A stretch of DNA of 64,000 nt from contig JAGNZK010000008.1 in assembly GCA_017984435.1 (NCBI GenBank), forward strand, positions 1 through 64,000, written 5' to 3'. Of the stretch, positions 9,445 to 18,882 are shown piece by piece (the first letter of the stretch is position 1; every line of letters starts with the position of its first letter). The notes under the pieces are model-generated. The model was not told the DNA's origin. It worked only from the letters and a program-made list of their open reading frames with translations, and made no database searches. The stretch comes from Nitrosomonas sp. (GTDB lineage Bacteria; Pseudomonadota; Gammaproteobacteria; Burkholderiales; Nitrosomonadaceae). The position numbers and the translations under genes were made by a program.

Positions 9445-9888
9445 ATGCATAAACTATTAACCAGCGCTTTATTATTTCTGATACTCACTATGCCGTACAG
9501 TGTCTTTTCTCATTCAGGGGAAGAACACGAACATGATGAACCTGCTGCAGATTCTTCACCACAATTGGAGAGCGGCAATGGATGGCGGGTTGTTCGTTCA
9601 ATCGAGATGGGCACATCCGGAAAATTTGTTCATATGATACTCATTGATCATAGTGTGTACACAGATAAAACTATTTACAGTGCCGCTATCAATAGACTCT
9701 GTCGCTCTGAAGAAGACTTTTGCAGGATCAGATTCTGGAGTCAGGAACGCTTTATACCCGAAAAAGTTTCTTTGACAATCGAACAAAATAAGCAATTAAA
9801 GGCTGAATATATAGTAAATAAAGCCGGTGGCATTCGTCAATTACGCTGGTCCTGCAGTGTTGATCCCGATAAAACTCATTGCTTCTAA
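9445..9888 (+). CDS. Small secreted protein of unknown function
   Basis: The 147-aa product starts with a clear Sec signal peptide (MHKLLTSALLFLILTMPYSVFSHS, cleavage likely near residue 22). The mature end begins SGEEHEHDEPAAD, a short His- and acid-rich patch that could bind a metal ion. The rest carries four cysteines (RLCRSEEDFCRIRFW and RWSCSVDPDKTHCF), a spacing that would suit two disulfides. I do not recognise a family. The GGGAGAG-like sequence ahead of the ATG is a good ribosome site. It ends 78 nt from the lpd stop, convergently. Confidence 0.7.
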   Translation: MHKLLTSALLFLILTMPYSVFSHSGEEHEHDEPAADSSPQLESGNGWRVVRSIEMGTSGKFVHMILIDHSVYTDKTIYSAAINRLCRSEEDFCRIRFWSQERFIPEKVSLTIEQNKQLKAEYIVNKAGGIRQLRWSCSVDPDKTHCF

Positions 9889-9966
9889 ACTCCAGAATAA
9901 ACTTAATGGGTACGGATAAGTAGTGTAAGAATCATTGATAATTGAATTGCACACACACGCAAAATT

Positions 9967-11427
9967 CTAAATGTGCAGAGCGCGCTTATCCACACCCAGA
10001 GCAGCTTCGTGAAATACTTCCGATAAAGATGGGTGCGCATGAACAATGCAGGCGATATCCTGACTGCTGGCCGAGAATTTTATCGCCATTACTGCTTCTG
10101 AAATCAATTCTGAAACATTTGGGCCGATCATATGCACACCCAGTACACGATCGGTTTTCTCATCCGCCAATACTTTAATAAATCCACTGGTCTCACCGAT
10201 TGCACGTGCACGACCGTTGGCAATAAACGGAAACTGCCCCGCTTTATAGGCGATACCGCTCGCTCTTAATTCTTGTTCATTTTTTCCCACCCAAGCAATT
10301 TCCGGGACAGTATAAATCACCCAAGGTATGGTATTGAAATCGATTGCTTCATTCTCACTGGTTTGGCCCTTTTCAACATGCATAATCATTTCAGCGACGG
10401 CCACACCTTCCTCAGATGCCTTATGCGCCAGCATTGGACCGCGCACCACATCGCCAACAGCGTAAACGTTAGCCAGATTAGTGCGACAGTATCGGTCAAC
10501 CGTAATAAATCCACGTTCATCTACTAACAAACCGTTTTCTTGAACACCCAATCCCGCGGTATTCGGAATGCGGCCGATAGCCACAATGAGTTTATCAACT
10601 TCTAAAATTTGTTCCTGGTTATTAGAATCCGCGTAATTAACAACCACCGTATTATTGGATGCTTTGACTGATTTTATGTTAATACCGGTATTGATTTGCA
10701 AACCGAGTTCTTTGGCAAATATGCTCTTAGCTTCCTTGGCGACTTGTTCATCAGCCGCCATGAGAAATCCGGACATAGCCTCAAGAATAACGACTTCCGC
10801 ACCTAATCTGCGCCAGACACTACCCATCTCAAGACCGATCACACCTGCGCCAATGACACCCAGTCGTTTGGGCACCTCCGTTAAGGCTAACGCACCGGCA
10901 TTATCCAGAATCAGATCATTATCAATCGGCGCGAAAGATAATGATCGTGGTACTGAACCGGTTGCTACAATGACATGCTTTGCCTGGATTGTTTCAGTAT
11001 TGCCATTATCATCAACTTTTATCTGCCAAATATTCGCTGACGATTCCCGCTTTAACAGTGTTCCTCTGCCATGCATCGATTTAACTTTATTCTTTTTGAA
11101 TAACGACCCGATGCCAGCGGTAAACATGGTGACAATTTTGTCTTTGCGCGCAACCATGACAGGAACATCTACGGATACATTCTCAGTGGTGATGCCGTGG
11201 GCGGAAAACTTATGCTGTATTTGAAAATAATTCTCAGAAGATTCCAGCAAAGCTTTAGATGGAATGCAGCCGACATTCAGACAGGTACCACCGAGACTTG
11301 CCTTACCTTTTGAATTTTTCCATTCATCGATACAGACCGTATTCAAACCAAGCTGCGCGCACCGGATCGCTGCAACATACCCCCCAGGACCTGCCCCAAT
11401 GACCGCGACATCAAACGTTTCTGACAT
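9967..11427 (-). CDS. lpdA: Dihydrolipoyl dehydrogenase (E3)
   Basis: FAD flavoprotein (486 aa) that reoxidises lipoamide in 2-oxoglutarate, pyruvate or glycine-cleavage complexes. FAD site GAGPGGYVAA at residues 11-20; redox disulfide C49/C54 in GGTCLNVGCIPSKALL; NAD site GAGVIGLEMGSVW in the middle; C-terminal catalytic HAHPSLSEVFHEAA near residues 463-476. It has no lipoyl domain. It is about 14 kb from sucA-sucB, so E3 is not in the 2-oxoglutarate dehydrogenase operon here and may serve several complexes. An AAGG sequence lies 8 nt ahead of the ATG. Confidence 0.95.
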   Translation of the reverse strand: MSETFDVAVIGAGPGGYVAAIRCAQLGLNTVCIDEWKNSKGKASLGGTCLNVGCIPSKALLESSENYFQIQHKFSAHGITTENVSVDVPVMVARKDKIVTMFTAGIGSLFKKNKVKSMHGRGTLLKRESSANIWQIKVDDNGNTETIQAKHVIVATGSVPRSLSFAPIDNDLILDNAGALALTEVPKRLGVIGAGVIGLEMGSVWRRLGAEVVILEAMSGFLMAADEQVAKEAKSIFAKELGLQINTGINIKSVKASNNTVVVNYADSNNQEQILEVDKLIVAIGRIPNTAGLGVQENGLLVDERGFITVDRYCRTNLANVYAVGDVVRGPMLAHKASEEGVAVAEMIMHVEKGQTSENEAIDFNTIPWVIYTVPEIAWVGKNEQELRASGIAYKAGQFPFIANGRARAIGETSGFIKVLADEKTDRVLGVHMIGPNVSELISEAVMAIKFSASSQDIACIVHAHPSLSEVFHEAALGVDKRALHI

Positions 11428-11522
11428 GATTAAAGCCTTATGAGAAAAATTTTATTAACCGTGTAATTTTAAATTAAAACTGAATGTACTGTTGATAATT
11501 TATCTGATGGATAACCGCAAAT

Positions 11523-12575
11523 TTACTGTAATGGGAGTTCTTCGTTCTCGCATCCAACTACGCTGATTTCATGAACTGCCTGCACATAATCGCCATTTTC
11601 ACGTAATTTTGTCATTGAACCAAAATTATTTCTGGCATGCAGTCGCGCAAGACGAGACAAACTTATCGCCGACATTTCCCATTGAAGTCCAGCTAAAATT
11701 TCATCGGCACCTGTGGAATTATTGCAGACTAAGATCATGTCACAACCAGCAACAAGTGCTACTTGTGCACGCAATAGCATCGACTCCAGGTAATCACCCG
11801 CGCCGCGCATACTCAAATCATCACTGAAAATACATCCTTCAAACTGCAATTCCGTACGTAAAATTTTTTGCAACCAAGTAGTAGAAAAACCAGCGGGCTT
11901 TTGATCGATCTCCGGATAAATCACATGTGCCGGCATTATCCCGGCTAATCCGGAATCAATCATGTGCTGAAATGGAATCAAGTCGTTCATTTCGATATCC
12001 ATGTAGCGGCGCTGATCAACTGATTTCTCCAAATGAGAATCGGCCTGAATATAACCATGACCGGGGAAATGCTTTCCGATTGCCGGCATGCCGCCTTTTT
12101 TTAGGCCGAGCATCAGATGATAGGCAAGATCTGAAACAACATTGGGATCATGATGGAAGGCACGATCGCCGATGACACCACTTTGTCCATGATCGATATC
12201 CAAAACAGGTGTAAAACTGAAATCGACACCACAGGCATTCAATTCTGCAGCCAGCACAAAACCAACTTGCTTAGCAAGATGACGAGCGCGGACAGACCGC
12301 TTATCCCAGATTTTCCCCAGCTCACGCATCGCAGGCAGTTTTGTAAAGTCTTTCTGGAATCTCTGCACACGACCACCTTCATGATCAACCGCGATCAATA
12401 AATGTGGATTGCGTAGTGCATGAATCTGTTGCGTCAGCTCAGTCAACTGACGATGATTGGAATAATTACGGGTAAATAGTATGACACCACCCGCCAGTGG
12501 GTGTGACAGCCTTCTGATGTCGTCTGCGGTCAGTTGTGTACCTTGGATGTCGAGCATCACTGGACCAAGCGACAT
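11523..12575 (-). CDS. nagZ: Beta-N-acetylhexosaminidase NagZ
   Basis: Cytoplasmic family 3 glycoside hydrolase (350 aa from the chosen start) that removes GlcNAc from anhydromuropeptides in cell-wall recycling. The chosen ATG at 12575 gives [15 protein letters not shown], matching the family N-terminus, and lies 2 nt after the acpS stop; a longer reading frame from 12605 adds 10 unlikely residues overlapping acpS. The motif [15 protein letters not shown] carries the flexible loop with the catalytic Asp-His pair. [11 protein letters not shown] supplies the nucleophile aspartate region. It is the last gene of the lepA-to-nagZ run. Confidence 0.93.
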   Translation of the reverse strand: MSLGPVMLDIQGTQLTADDIRRLSHPLAGGVILFTRNYSNHRQLTELTQQIHALRNPHLLIAVDHEGGRVQRFQKDFTKLPAMRELGKIWDKRSVRARHLAKQVGFVLAAELNACGVDFSFTPVLDIDHGQSGVIGDRAFHHDPNVVSDLAYHLMLGLKKGGMPAIGKHFPGHGYIQADSHLEKSVDQRRYMDIEMNDLIPFQHMIDSGLAGIMPAHVIYPEIDQKPAGFSTTWLQKILRTELQFEGCIFSDDLSMRGAGDYLESMLLRAQVALVAGCDMILVCNNSTGADEILAGLQWEMSAISLSRLARLHARNNFGSMTKLRENGDYVQAVHEISVVGCENEELPLQ

Positions 12576-12577
12576 GG

Positions 12578-12955
12578 TTATTTTTCCAGTATGACAAAAG
12601 CACAAACCATCGTTACTTCATCACTAATAGAAAGATGATATTGCGTAATACCTTGATCGTTGATTAATTGATCGAGTTCCGGATGAAATTCAAAAAATGG
12701 CTTTCCTAAGTGATCATGGGTGACCGTAATATAATTCAAATTAACCGGATGACGTAACCCGGTACCCATCGCTTTGGATAATGCCTCTTTGGCTGCAAAG
12801 CGGCCGGCCAGAAACAGGATTGGTTTACTGCTTGAGTGATATTCCGTCCATTCACTATCGGTTAAAATACGCCGCGCAAATCGCTCGCCAAAACGCTCCA
12901 GCGATTGTGCGATACGCGATGACTCGACAATATCGGTACCAATGCCATAAATCAT
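12578..12955 (-). CDS. acpS: Holo-[acyl-carrier-protein] synthase
   Basis: Transfers 4'-phosphopantetheine from CoA to apo-ACP for fatty acid synthesis. At 125 aa it has normal family length. The metal site motif [12 protein letters not shown] includes D8 near the N-terminus, and [15 protein letters not shown] near residue 52-66 carries the conserved glutamate. The ATG overlaps the pdxJ stop by 4 nt, and nagZ starts 2 nt after its stop, so the three are probably translated together. Confidence 0.95.
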   Translation of the reverse strand: MIYGIGTDIVESSRIAQSLERFGERFARRILTDSEWTEYHSSSKPILFLAGRFAAKEALSKAMGTGLRHPVNLNYITVTHDHLGKPFFEFHPELDQLINDQGITQYHLSISDEVTMVCAFVILEK

Positions 12956-13680
12956 CTGCGTGCCTCGAGCATGAGCTGCTTCATTTCCTGCACGGCCTGT
13001 TTAAAACCAACAAAAATAGCCCGAGCAACAATGGCATGACCAATATTGAGCTCGGAAATTTCAGGGATAGCAGCAATGGATTGCACATTCTCATAGTGCA
13101 AACCATGTCCGGCATTCACTTTCAGGCCAAAATCAATACCCAACGCAACCACTTTTTGAACATCAACAAATTGTTTTTCTTGCGCTTCAGGCGTAAGTGC
13201 ATCCGCATAACCACCTGTGTGAATTTCAACAACCGGCGCACCTGCACGCGCTGCTGCATCAATTTGCAGTGGGTCGGCATTGATGAATAGTGAAACACGT
13301 ATCCCCGTTTCCCCCAATCTTTGGCATACGCGCTTGATTCGACCAAAATGCTTCACGACATCGAGTCCGCCTTCTGTCGTTAATTCTTCACGTCTTTCAG
13401 GAACCAAGCAGATATCATGGGGTTTGATTCTGAGTGCGATAGCGATCATTTCATCTGTTACTGCGCTTTCCAGATTCATTCTCGTCGTTAACCGGTCACG
13501 TAAAATCTCAACATCACGATCCTGAATATGGCGGCGATCTTCTCGCAAATGCAAGGTAATGGCATCAGCGCCAGCAGCTTCAGCGATCAGTGCAGCTTCG
13601 ATGGGATCCGGATATTTTGTACCGCGCGCTTGCCGTAATGTTGCTACATGATCAATATTGACACCTAATTCAATCATCAT
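12952..13680 (-). CDS. pdxJ: Pyridoxine 5'-phosphate synthase
   Basis: Final step of DXP-dependent vitamin B6 synthesis: condenses 3-amino-2-oxopropyl phosphate with deoxyxylulose phosphate. The TIM-barrel protein is 242 aa. Seen motifs: [22 protein letters not shown] at the start, [12 protein letters not shown] with the active-site histidine near residue 45, and [12 protein letters not shown] near residue 190. In many proteobacteria recO sits between era and pdxJ; here only 44 nt separate them and no recO is present. Confidence 0.95.
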   Translation of the reverse strand: MMIELGVNIDHVATLRQARGTKYPDPIEAALIAEAAGADAITLHLREDRRHIQDRDVEILRDRLTTRMNLESAVTDEMIAIALRIKPHDICLVPERREELTTEGGLDVVKHFGRIKRVCQRLGETGIRVSLFINADPLQIDAAARAGAPVVEIHTGGYADALTPEAQEKQFVDVQKVVALGIDFGLKVNAGHGLHYENVQSIAAIPEISELNIGHAIVARAIFVGFKQAVQEMKQLMLEARR

Positions 13681-13724
13681 TCATGTCTCCAAAATACCAG
13701 CAAGAGAAAGTAACCTGCAACTGA

Positions 13725-14618
13725 TTATTCATACCCAAGATTTTTTAACACACTTTCATCATCCGCCCAACCGCTTTTCACTTTAACCCAAACTTCCAGA
13801 TATACTTTTTCTCCAAATAACAATTCCATATCCTTACGCGCCTGACTGGCTATTTGCTTAAGCTTTTCACCTTTTTTCCCAATAATAATCGCTTTCTGAT
13901 TCGGCTTTTCAACCAGAATGGTGGCATAAATTTTGTGTAAATGACCTTCTAGCTTAAATTGATCCACTACGACACTGGTGGAATAAGGAATTTCATCGCC
14001 AATCAAACGAAACAATTTTTCACGGATAAATTCTCCCGCAATAAAACGCTCACTGCGATCTGTTATCTCCTCTTTATCATACAAAGGCTGATTAACTGGC
14101 AAGTAAGTGCGAATTGTGGCAAGGAGCTCTGGCAGTTGAATTTTATGCATGGCACTCACCGGTATAATAGCAGCAAATTGAGATGCTCTTGCCATATCAC
14201 CCAAGAACGGAAGCAACAGACTCTTGTCAGCCAACTTATCGATTTTATTGATCACCAAAATAACCGGAACATTCTCGGGCAGAATCTTTAGTACGGCCAG
14301 ATCTCGTTGATCAAATCGCATGGCTTCGATAACCAATAAAATGACACTTACATCTTGCATACTTTGCGCGACCACCCGGTTCATCCCGGTATTTAAACGA
14401 TTGACATATTGCGTTTGAAAACCTGGTGTATCCACAAAGACAAATTGTGTTTGCTGATCCGTTAAGATGCCATTAATACGAAAGCGAGTCGTTTGTGCTT
14501 TCCTGGATGTGATACTGATTTTTTGCTGCAGCAGTTTATTCAGTAATGTCGATTTGCCAACATTCGGGCGACCAACGATTGCAATGTAACCGGTACGAAA
14601 ATTGGCATCAACGGTCAT
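13725..14618 (-). CDS. era: GTPase Era
   Basis: Ras-like GTPase with a KH domain that binds 16S rRNA 3' end during 30S assembly (297 aa). G1 is [11 protein letters not shown] (about residue 16), G3 is DTPGF, G4 is NKID, and the C-terminal KH domain includes [21 protein letters not shown], with the GxxG loop. The Sak motif SALH-equivalent is PVSAMHK. It follows rnc by about 50 nt, an order preserved widely in proteobacteria. Confidence 0.96.
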   Translation of the reverse strand: MTVDANFRTGYIAIVGRPNVGKSTLLNKLLQQKISITSRKAQTTRFRINGILTDQQTQFVFVDTPGFQTQYVNRLNTGMNRVVAQSMQDVSVILLVIEAMRFDQRDLAVLKILPENVPVILVINKIDKLADKSLLLPFLGDMARASQFAAIIPVSAMHKIQLPELLATIRTYLPVNQPLYDKEEITDRSERFIAGEFIREKLFRLIGDEIPYSTSVVVDQFKLEGHLHKIYATILVEKPNQKAIIIGKKGEKLKQIASQARKDMELLFGEKVYLEVWVKVKSGWADDESVLKNLGYE

Positions 14619-14670
14619 TCTGGTAAATCACAGGTATAAAAATATTTTTATAAATCATATACTGCTCTTT

Positions 14671-15381
14671 CTAAATATCAGTGATACAAACTTCTTCATA
14701 AGCCAACTTTGCCGCCACCTGCTCTGCACTACGACGACTTGTTCCCTCACCTAGCGTCCGAATATCCAGTGCTGGTATCACACATTCCACTGTAAATTTT
14801 TGCTTATGTGCCTTGCCGATTGTTGTAACCAGCGCATATTCCGGTAATGTTAATTTCTGACCTTGTAGAAATTCCTGCAACAAGGTTTTAGGGTCTTTAC
14901 CTTGCGTTTTAAAGTCTATACTTTTCATCATGGATGAGTAAAGTGCGCTAACCACAGCTTCGGCTTGCGCATAATTACTGTCCAAATAGATGGCACCTAA
15001 TACAGCTTCAAAAGCATCGGCAAGTATGGAAGGACGATGACAACCGCCACTTTTTAATTCCCCTTCACCCAATCGGATAATTTTATCCATTTGCAAACTA
15101 AGTGCTAAATCAGATAATGCTTGCTGATTGACAAAGTTGGCTCGAAGTCGGGATAAATGCCCTTCAGGCAAGTCCGGGAAACACTTATAAATCACCGCCG
15201 CAATAGCACAATTCAATACGGCATCACCCAAAAACTCAAGACGTTCATTATGTGATGCACTATGGCTTCGATGCGTCAGTGCTTCTCGCAATAACGCTGG
15301 TTGCGTAAAGGAGTATCCGAGTTGCTTACTAAATGTATCAAGTAACAATTGGTTGTTATTTTGCATATTGCCATTTGGCAT
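14671..15381 (-). CDS. rnc: Ribonuclease III
   Basis: Double-stranded-RNA endonuclease that processes rRNA precursors (236 aa). The catalytic signature ERLEFLGDAVLNCAIA lies near residues 42-57 and the second acidic patch is LADAFEAVLGAIYLD near 116-130. The C-terminal dsRNA-binding domain starts at about 160 (DPKTLLQEFLQGQ) and ends with RRSAEQVAAKLAYEEV. Two in-frame starts (MPNGNMQ) are 15 nt apart; I kept the first. It lies in the conserved order lepB, DUF4845, rnc, era. Confidence 0.95.
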   Translation of the reverse strand: MPNGNMQNNNQLLLDTFSKQLGYSFTQPALLREALTHRSHSASHNERLEFLGDAVLNCAIAAVIYKCFPDLPEGHLSRLRANFVNQQALSDLALSLQMDKIIRLGEGELKSGGCHRPSILADAFEAVLGAIYLDSNYAQAEAVVSALYSSMMKSIDFKTQGKDPKTLLQEFLQGQKLTLPEYALVTTIGKAHKQKFTVECVIPALDIRTLGEGTSRRSAEQVAAKLAYEEVCITDI

Positions 15382-15394
15382 GGTCTACTTGGCA

Positions 15395-15763
15395 TTAATC
15401 ACTGATGGCTTCGAAATCGATATGTAACGATAGGTTGGAAATGAGCGGTATTTTCGTCGTATATTTTGCGCTCAAAACAAGACGGCCATTTTCCCTATTG
15501 ATTTTAATATCTTGCCCACTCACAGATTTAATATTATCAATCTGGGCGCGCTTACTAAACGATAATCTTATCTGACTAAAGTCAGTATCCTGCAAGTTAG
15601 TTTCCTTAACTATCGCGGTTAAATTTTTCTTGATTGCCGCATGTTCAATATAAGCCGGCACAAGCTTCATACTAAAAATCGCAGTCAGCGTCAGAATTAT
15701 TGACCATACCAATAAACTCGACAAACTAAGGCCCTTCTGTTCTCGTATTGCCTTGTAGTACAT
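15395..15763 (-). CDS. DUF4845 membrane-anchored protein
   Basis: Small protein (122 aa from the chosen start) with one membrane helix near residues 12-34 (SSLLVWSIILTLTAIFSMKLVP) and a periplasmic domain ending in a beta-rich segment. This matches the DUF4845 family, found between lepB and rnc in beta- and gammaproteobacteria; its job is not known. I chose the ATG at 15763 because GGAGGAG precedes it at 4-nt spacing. The longer frame from 15784 adds MKSRGGA, which is only the translated ribosome site. Confidence 0.8.
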   Translation of the reverse strand: MYYKAIREQKGLSLSSLLVWSIILTLTAIFSMKLVPAYIEHAAIKKNLTAIVKETNLQDTDFSQIRLSFSKRAQIDNIKSVSGQDIKINRENGRLVLSAKYTTKIPLISNLSLHIDFEAISD

Positions 15764-15787
15764 GGCTCCTCCACGGGACTTCAATAG

Positions 15788-16591
15788 TTATTTGATTGAT
15801 AATCCAATACGACCAAAATCTCCAAAATTCCACCAAATCATAAAAGCCTTGCCGACAATATTTTCTTCTGGAACAAATCCCCAATAACGGCTATCACTAC
15901 TACTGTCACGATTATCACCCAATGTAAAATAACTCCCTGCGGGCACTTCACAAGTAAATCCCGTACGACGATATTTACAGTTCTCCCTAAACTCGAATTG
16001 CCTCACATTTGAAAATTGTATGCCTTTAGCATCCTGATTAATCAGAATCGAATGACTTTCTTCATTCAAATATTCAGAAAAGCGATCGGAGTAGATATAC
16101 CCAAACCCTGATTCGACATACTTGTAATCACCTTCATACTCCGTCCTTATCGCTTCCCCATTGATAATCAATTGCTTATTATGATAAGTAATCGTATCGC
16201 CGGGCAAACCGACAACACGTTTGATGTAATCAATGGATGGATCTTCCGGGTAACGAAATACCAAAACATCACCGCGTTTTGGTTCATTGATATCGAATAT
16301 TTTCTTGTTAATCACTGGAAGCCGAATACCATAGGTATATTTGTTTACCAGGATAAAGTCGCCAACCAGCAACGTCGGTATCATCGAACCGGATGGTATT
16401 TTAAAGGGCTCGATCACAAACGAGCGCAAGCTGAAAACAATTAAAATAATGGGGAAAAAACTTTTAGGATACTCAATCCACCACGGCTCACCTTCTCCCG
16501 GCGCACGCTTATTTCTCCATAGGAAAGCATCTAATAACCAAATACCGCCCGTAATCACCAGCAGAATAAATAAGATCAAAGGAAAATTCAT
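15788..16591 (-). CDS. lepB: Signal peptidase I
   Basis: Inner-membrane serine/lysine protease that cleaves Sec and Tat signal peptides (267 aa). Two N-terminal membrane helices (about 4-22 and 43-60) precede the catalytic domain. The nucleophile is S69 in IPSGSMIPTLLVGD, the general base K124 in DYIKRVVGLPGD, and box E is GDNRDSSSDSRYWGFVP near 230-245. A repeat-containing insert near 170-205 is typical of longer beta/gamma enzymes. It follows lepA by about 100 nt. Confidence 0.95.
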   Translation of the reverse strand: MNFPLILFILLVITGGIWLLDAFLWRNKRAPGEGEPWWIEYPKSFFPIILIVFSLRSFVIEPFKIPSGSMIPTLLVGDFILVNKYTYGIRLPVINKKIFDINEPKRGDVLVFRYPEDPSIDYIKRVVGLPGDTITYHNKQLIINGEAIRTEYEGDYKYVESGFGYIYSDRFSEYLNEESHSILINQDAKGIQFSNVRQFEFRENCKYRRTGFTCEVPAGSYFTLGDNRDSSSDSRYWGFVPEENIVGKAFMIWWNFGDFGRIGLSIK

Positions 16592-16694
16592 ACAATTCCC
16601 TTTGATGATATCAGGCTAAAACCATCCTGTATGTCATTGCACTCACCCAGACTCAGTCTATGGTTAGGTGAATAAATTCTATTTATACTTATCA

Positions 16695-18488
16695 TTATTT
16701 ATTATCAACCTGTAAAATCGCCAGAAATGCTTCTTGCGGAATTTCTACATTGCCAACCCGTTTCATCCTCTTTTTACCTGCTTTTTGTTTCTCCAGCAAC
16801 TTTCGTTTACGGGTTATATCGCCACCATAACATTTTGCCAACACGTTTTTACGCAATGCCTTGACAGTTTCCCGTGCAATAATATGTGCGCCCACGGCCG
16901 CCTGCACAGCAATATCAAACATCTGACGGGGAATCAACTGACGCATTTTCTGAACTAATTCACGCCCCCGATATTGACTGCTGCTCTTATGAATAATCAG
17001 TGATAAAGCATCCACTTTATCACTGTTAATCAATATATCCAGCTTCACTAAATCAGACGCGCGGAATTCTTTAAATTCATAATCCAAAGAAGCATAGCCG
17101 CGACTGGTCGATTTCAGCCGGTCAAAAAAATCCATGACGACTTCGTTTAACGGCATCTCGTAAGTCAGCATGACTTGCTTACCCATATATTGCATATTCG
17201 TCTGATTGCCGCGTTTACTAACGCACAATGTAATCACTGCACCAACATATTCTTCAGGCACTAAAATAGTCGAAGTGATAATAGGTTCGCGAATCTCTTC
17301 AATCTTGGAAAGATCAGGAATTTTTGATGGATTTTCAATTTCGATCATTGTGCCATCACGCATCAGTATCTGATAAACCACTGTCGGTGCAGTTGTAATC
17401 AAATCCATGTCATATTCTCTTTCCAGTCGTTCTTGCACAATATCCATGTGTAACAAGCCGAGAAAGCCACAGCGGAATCCAAAGCCCAATGCCTGGGAGA
17501 CTTCCGGTTCAAAATGCAGTGAAGAGTCATTCAGTTTTAACTTCTCCAAAGCAGAACGTAACGCATCATATTGATTGGATTCGACCGGATACAAACCGGC
17601 AAATACTTGCGGTTTTATTTCTTTAAAGCCCTGCAATGCCATTTCAGCTGGATGGTTCGCCAACGTTACCGTATCACCAACTTTCGCAGCGTCCAGCTCT
17701 TTGATACCCGATATGATGAATCCCACCTCTCCTGCACTCAGAGAGTCTCGACTCACCGATTTAGGCACAAATACACCAACTTCTTCACATAGCTGTACCG
17801 CTTTGCTCGCCATCAACAAGATTTTATTTCCGGGTTTTATAGTCCCATCCATCACTCTGACTAATATTACGACACCGACGTAATTATCAAACCAGGAATC
17901 GATGATCAGCGCTTTTAACGGCGCATCCGGATCTCCTTTGGGTGCAGGGATTTTTGCAATCAATACTTCCAAAACATCTTCGATCCCCTGTCCGGTTTTT
18001 GCACTGATTCTGACCGCGTCATGGGCATCAATTCCGATCACTTCCTCGATATTGCTAATAACACGTTCCGGGTCAGCAGCCGGCAAATCAATCTTGTTTA
18101 AAACCGGAATAACCTCAACACCTTGTTCAATTGCGGTATAACAATTGGCAACTGTTTGCGCTTCAACACCTTGGGATGCGTCAACAACCAGAAGTGCGCC
18201 CTCACACGCAGCCAAAGAGCGGGAAACTTCATAAGAAAAATCGACATGACCGGGCGTATCGATCAAATTTAGTAAATACGTTTCACCATTTCTTGCTTTA
18301 TAGTGCAATGCCGCAGTCTGCGCCTTGATGGTAATACCTCTTTCACGCTCCAGGTCCATGGAATCCAGTACTTGTTCTTCCATTTCACGGTCAGATAAGC
18401 CACCGCATAAATGGATAATGCGGTCGGCTAGTGTTGATTTGCCATGATCAATATGGGCAATAATGGAAAAATTACGAATATGCTGCAT
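16695..18488 (-). CDS. lepA: Elongation factor 4 (LepA)
   Basis: Ribosome-associated translational GTPase (597 aa, the normal length). G1 [13 protein letters not shown] near residue 10-22, switch [14 protein letters not shown]4 NKIDLP. The EF4-specific C-terminal domain is present with [22 protein letters not shown] near the end. No lesion. It heads the lepA-lepB-DUF4845-rnc-era-pdxJ-acpS-nagZ run. Confidence 0.97.
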   Translation of the reverse strand: MQHIRNFSIIAHIDHGKSTLADRIIHLCGGLSDREMEEQVLDSMDLERERGITIKAQTAALHYKARNGETYLLNLIDTPGHVDFSYEVSRSLAACEGALLVVDASQGVEAQTVANCYTAIEQGVEVIPVLNKIDLPAADPERVISNIEEVIGIDAHDAVRISAKTGQGIEDVLEVLIAKIPAPKGDPDAPLKALIIDSWFDNYVGVVILVRVMDGTIKPGNKILLMASKAVQLCEEVGVFVPKSVSRDSLSAGEVGFIISGIKELDAAKVGDTVTLANHPAEMALQGFKEIKPQVFAGLYPVESNQYDALRSALEKLKLNDSSLHFEPEVSQALGFGFRCGFLGLLHMDIVQERLEREYDMDLITTAPTVVYQILMRDGTMIEIENPSKIPDLSKIEEIREPIITSTILVPEEYVGAVITLCVSKRGNQTNMQYMGKQVMLTYEMPLNEVVMDFFDRLKSTSRGYASLDYEFKEFRASDLVKLDILINSDKVDALSLIIHKSSSQYRGRELVQKMRQLIPRQMFDIAVQAAVGAHIIARETVKALRKNVLAKCYGGDITRKRKLLEKQKAGKKRMKRVGNVEIPQEAFLAILQVDNK

Positions 18489-18591
18489 CAGAATATGAGA
18501 TTAGAAAAGTATTGTTCTCGATAACGTGAAAAACTTAACGTAACCGGATCAGAAACTAAAATATTGAAACGGCAGTTAAAGGAGCAGCATT

Positions 18592-18882
18592 CTAACGAAA
18601 TTCAGCAAGATAATCATCTAAAGCTGCTAAATCCAAGAAATAATGGCAGATCTCTTGATTATCAGTGGGAGACATCAGTACTGGAATTCTTTCCCCATAA
18701 AGTGCAACTAGTTCAGGGTTAGCATCGATATCAATCACTTGGAAATCAAAAGATACCTGCTCTTGCAAATTTTGTAGCGCAAGTACCATGTTCTGACAAA
18801 GGTGGCATTCTTCACGGCTATAGACCACCAGCGTTTTTGCGTGACCAGAAATTGCAGGATCTTGACTAATTTTTGTCATCAT
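18592..18882 (-). CDS. Glutaredoxin-like (DUF836) protein
   Basis: Thioredoxin-fold protein of 96 aa with a CxxC site in VVYSREECHLCQNMV (C26 and C29 approximately) and the conserved cis-proline RIPVL near residue 66. It fits the glutaredoxin-like DUF836 family, often seen just downstream of mucD/htrA-type genes and upstream of lepA. The substrate is unknown. Its start overlaps the mucD stop by 17 nt, so it is probably in the same transcript and could be part of the envelope-stress set. Confidence 0.8.
   Translation of the reverse strand: MMTKISQDPAISGHAKTLVVYSREECHLCQNMVLALQNLQEQVSFDFQVIDIDANPELVALYGERIPVLMSPTDNQEICHYFLDLAALDDYLAEFR

Noticed and set aside
10655-11224. 189-codon frame on the plus strand
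   Set aside because: Antisense to lpdA with no motif of its own.
12781-13290. 169-codon frame on the plus strand
   Set aside because: Antisense over acpS and pdxJ; both are clear genes.
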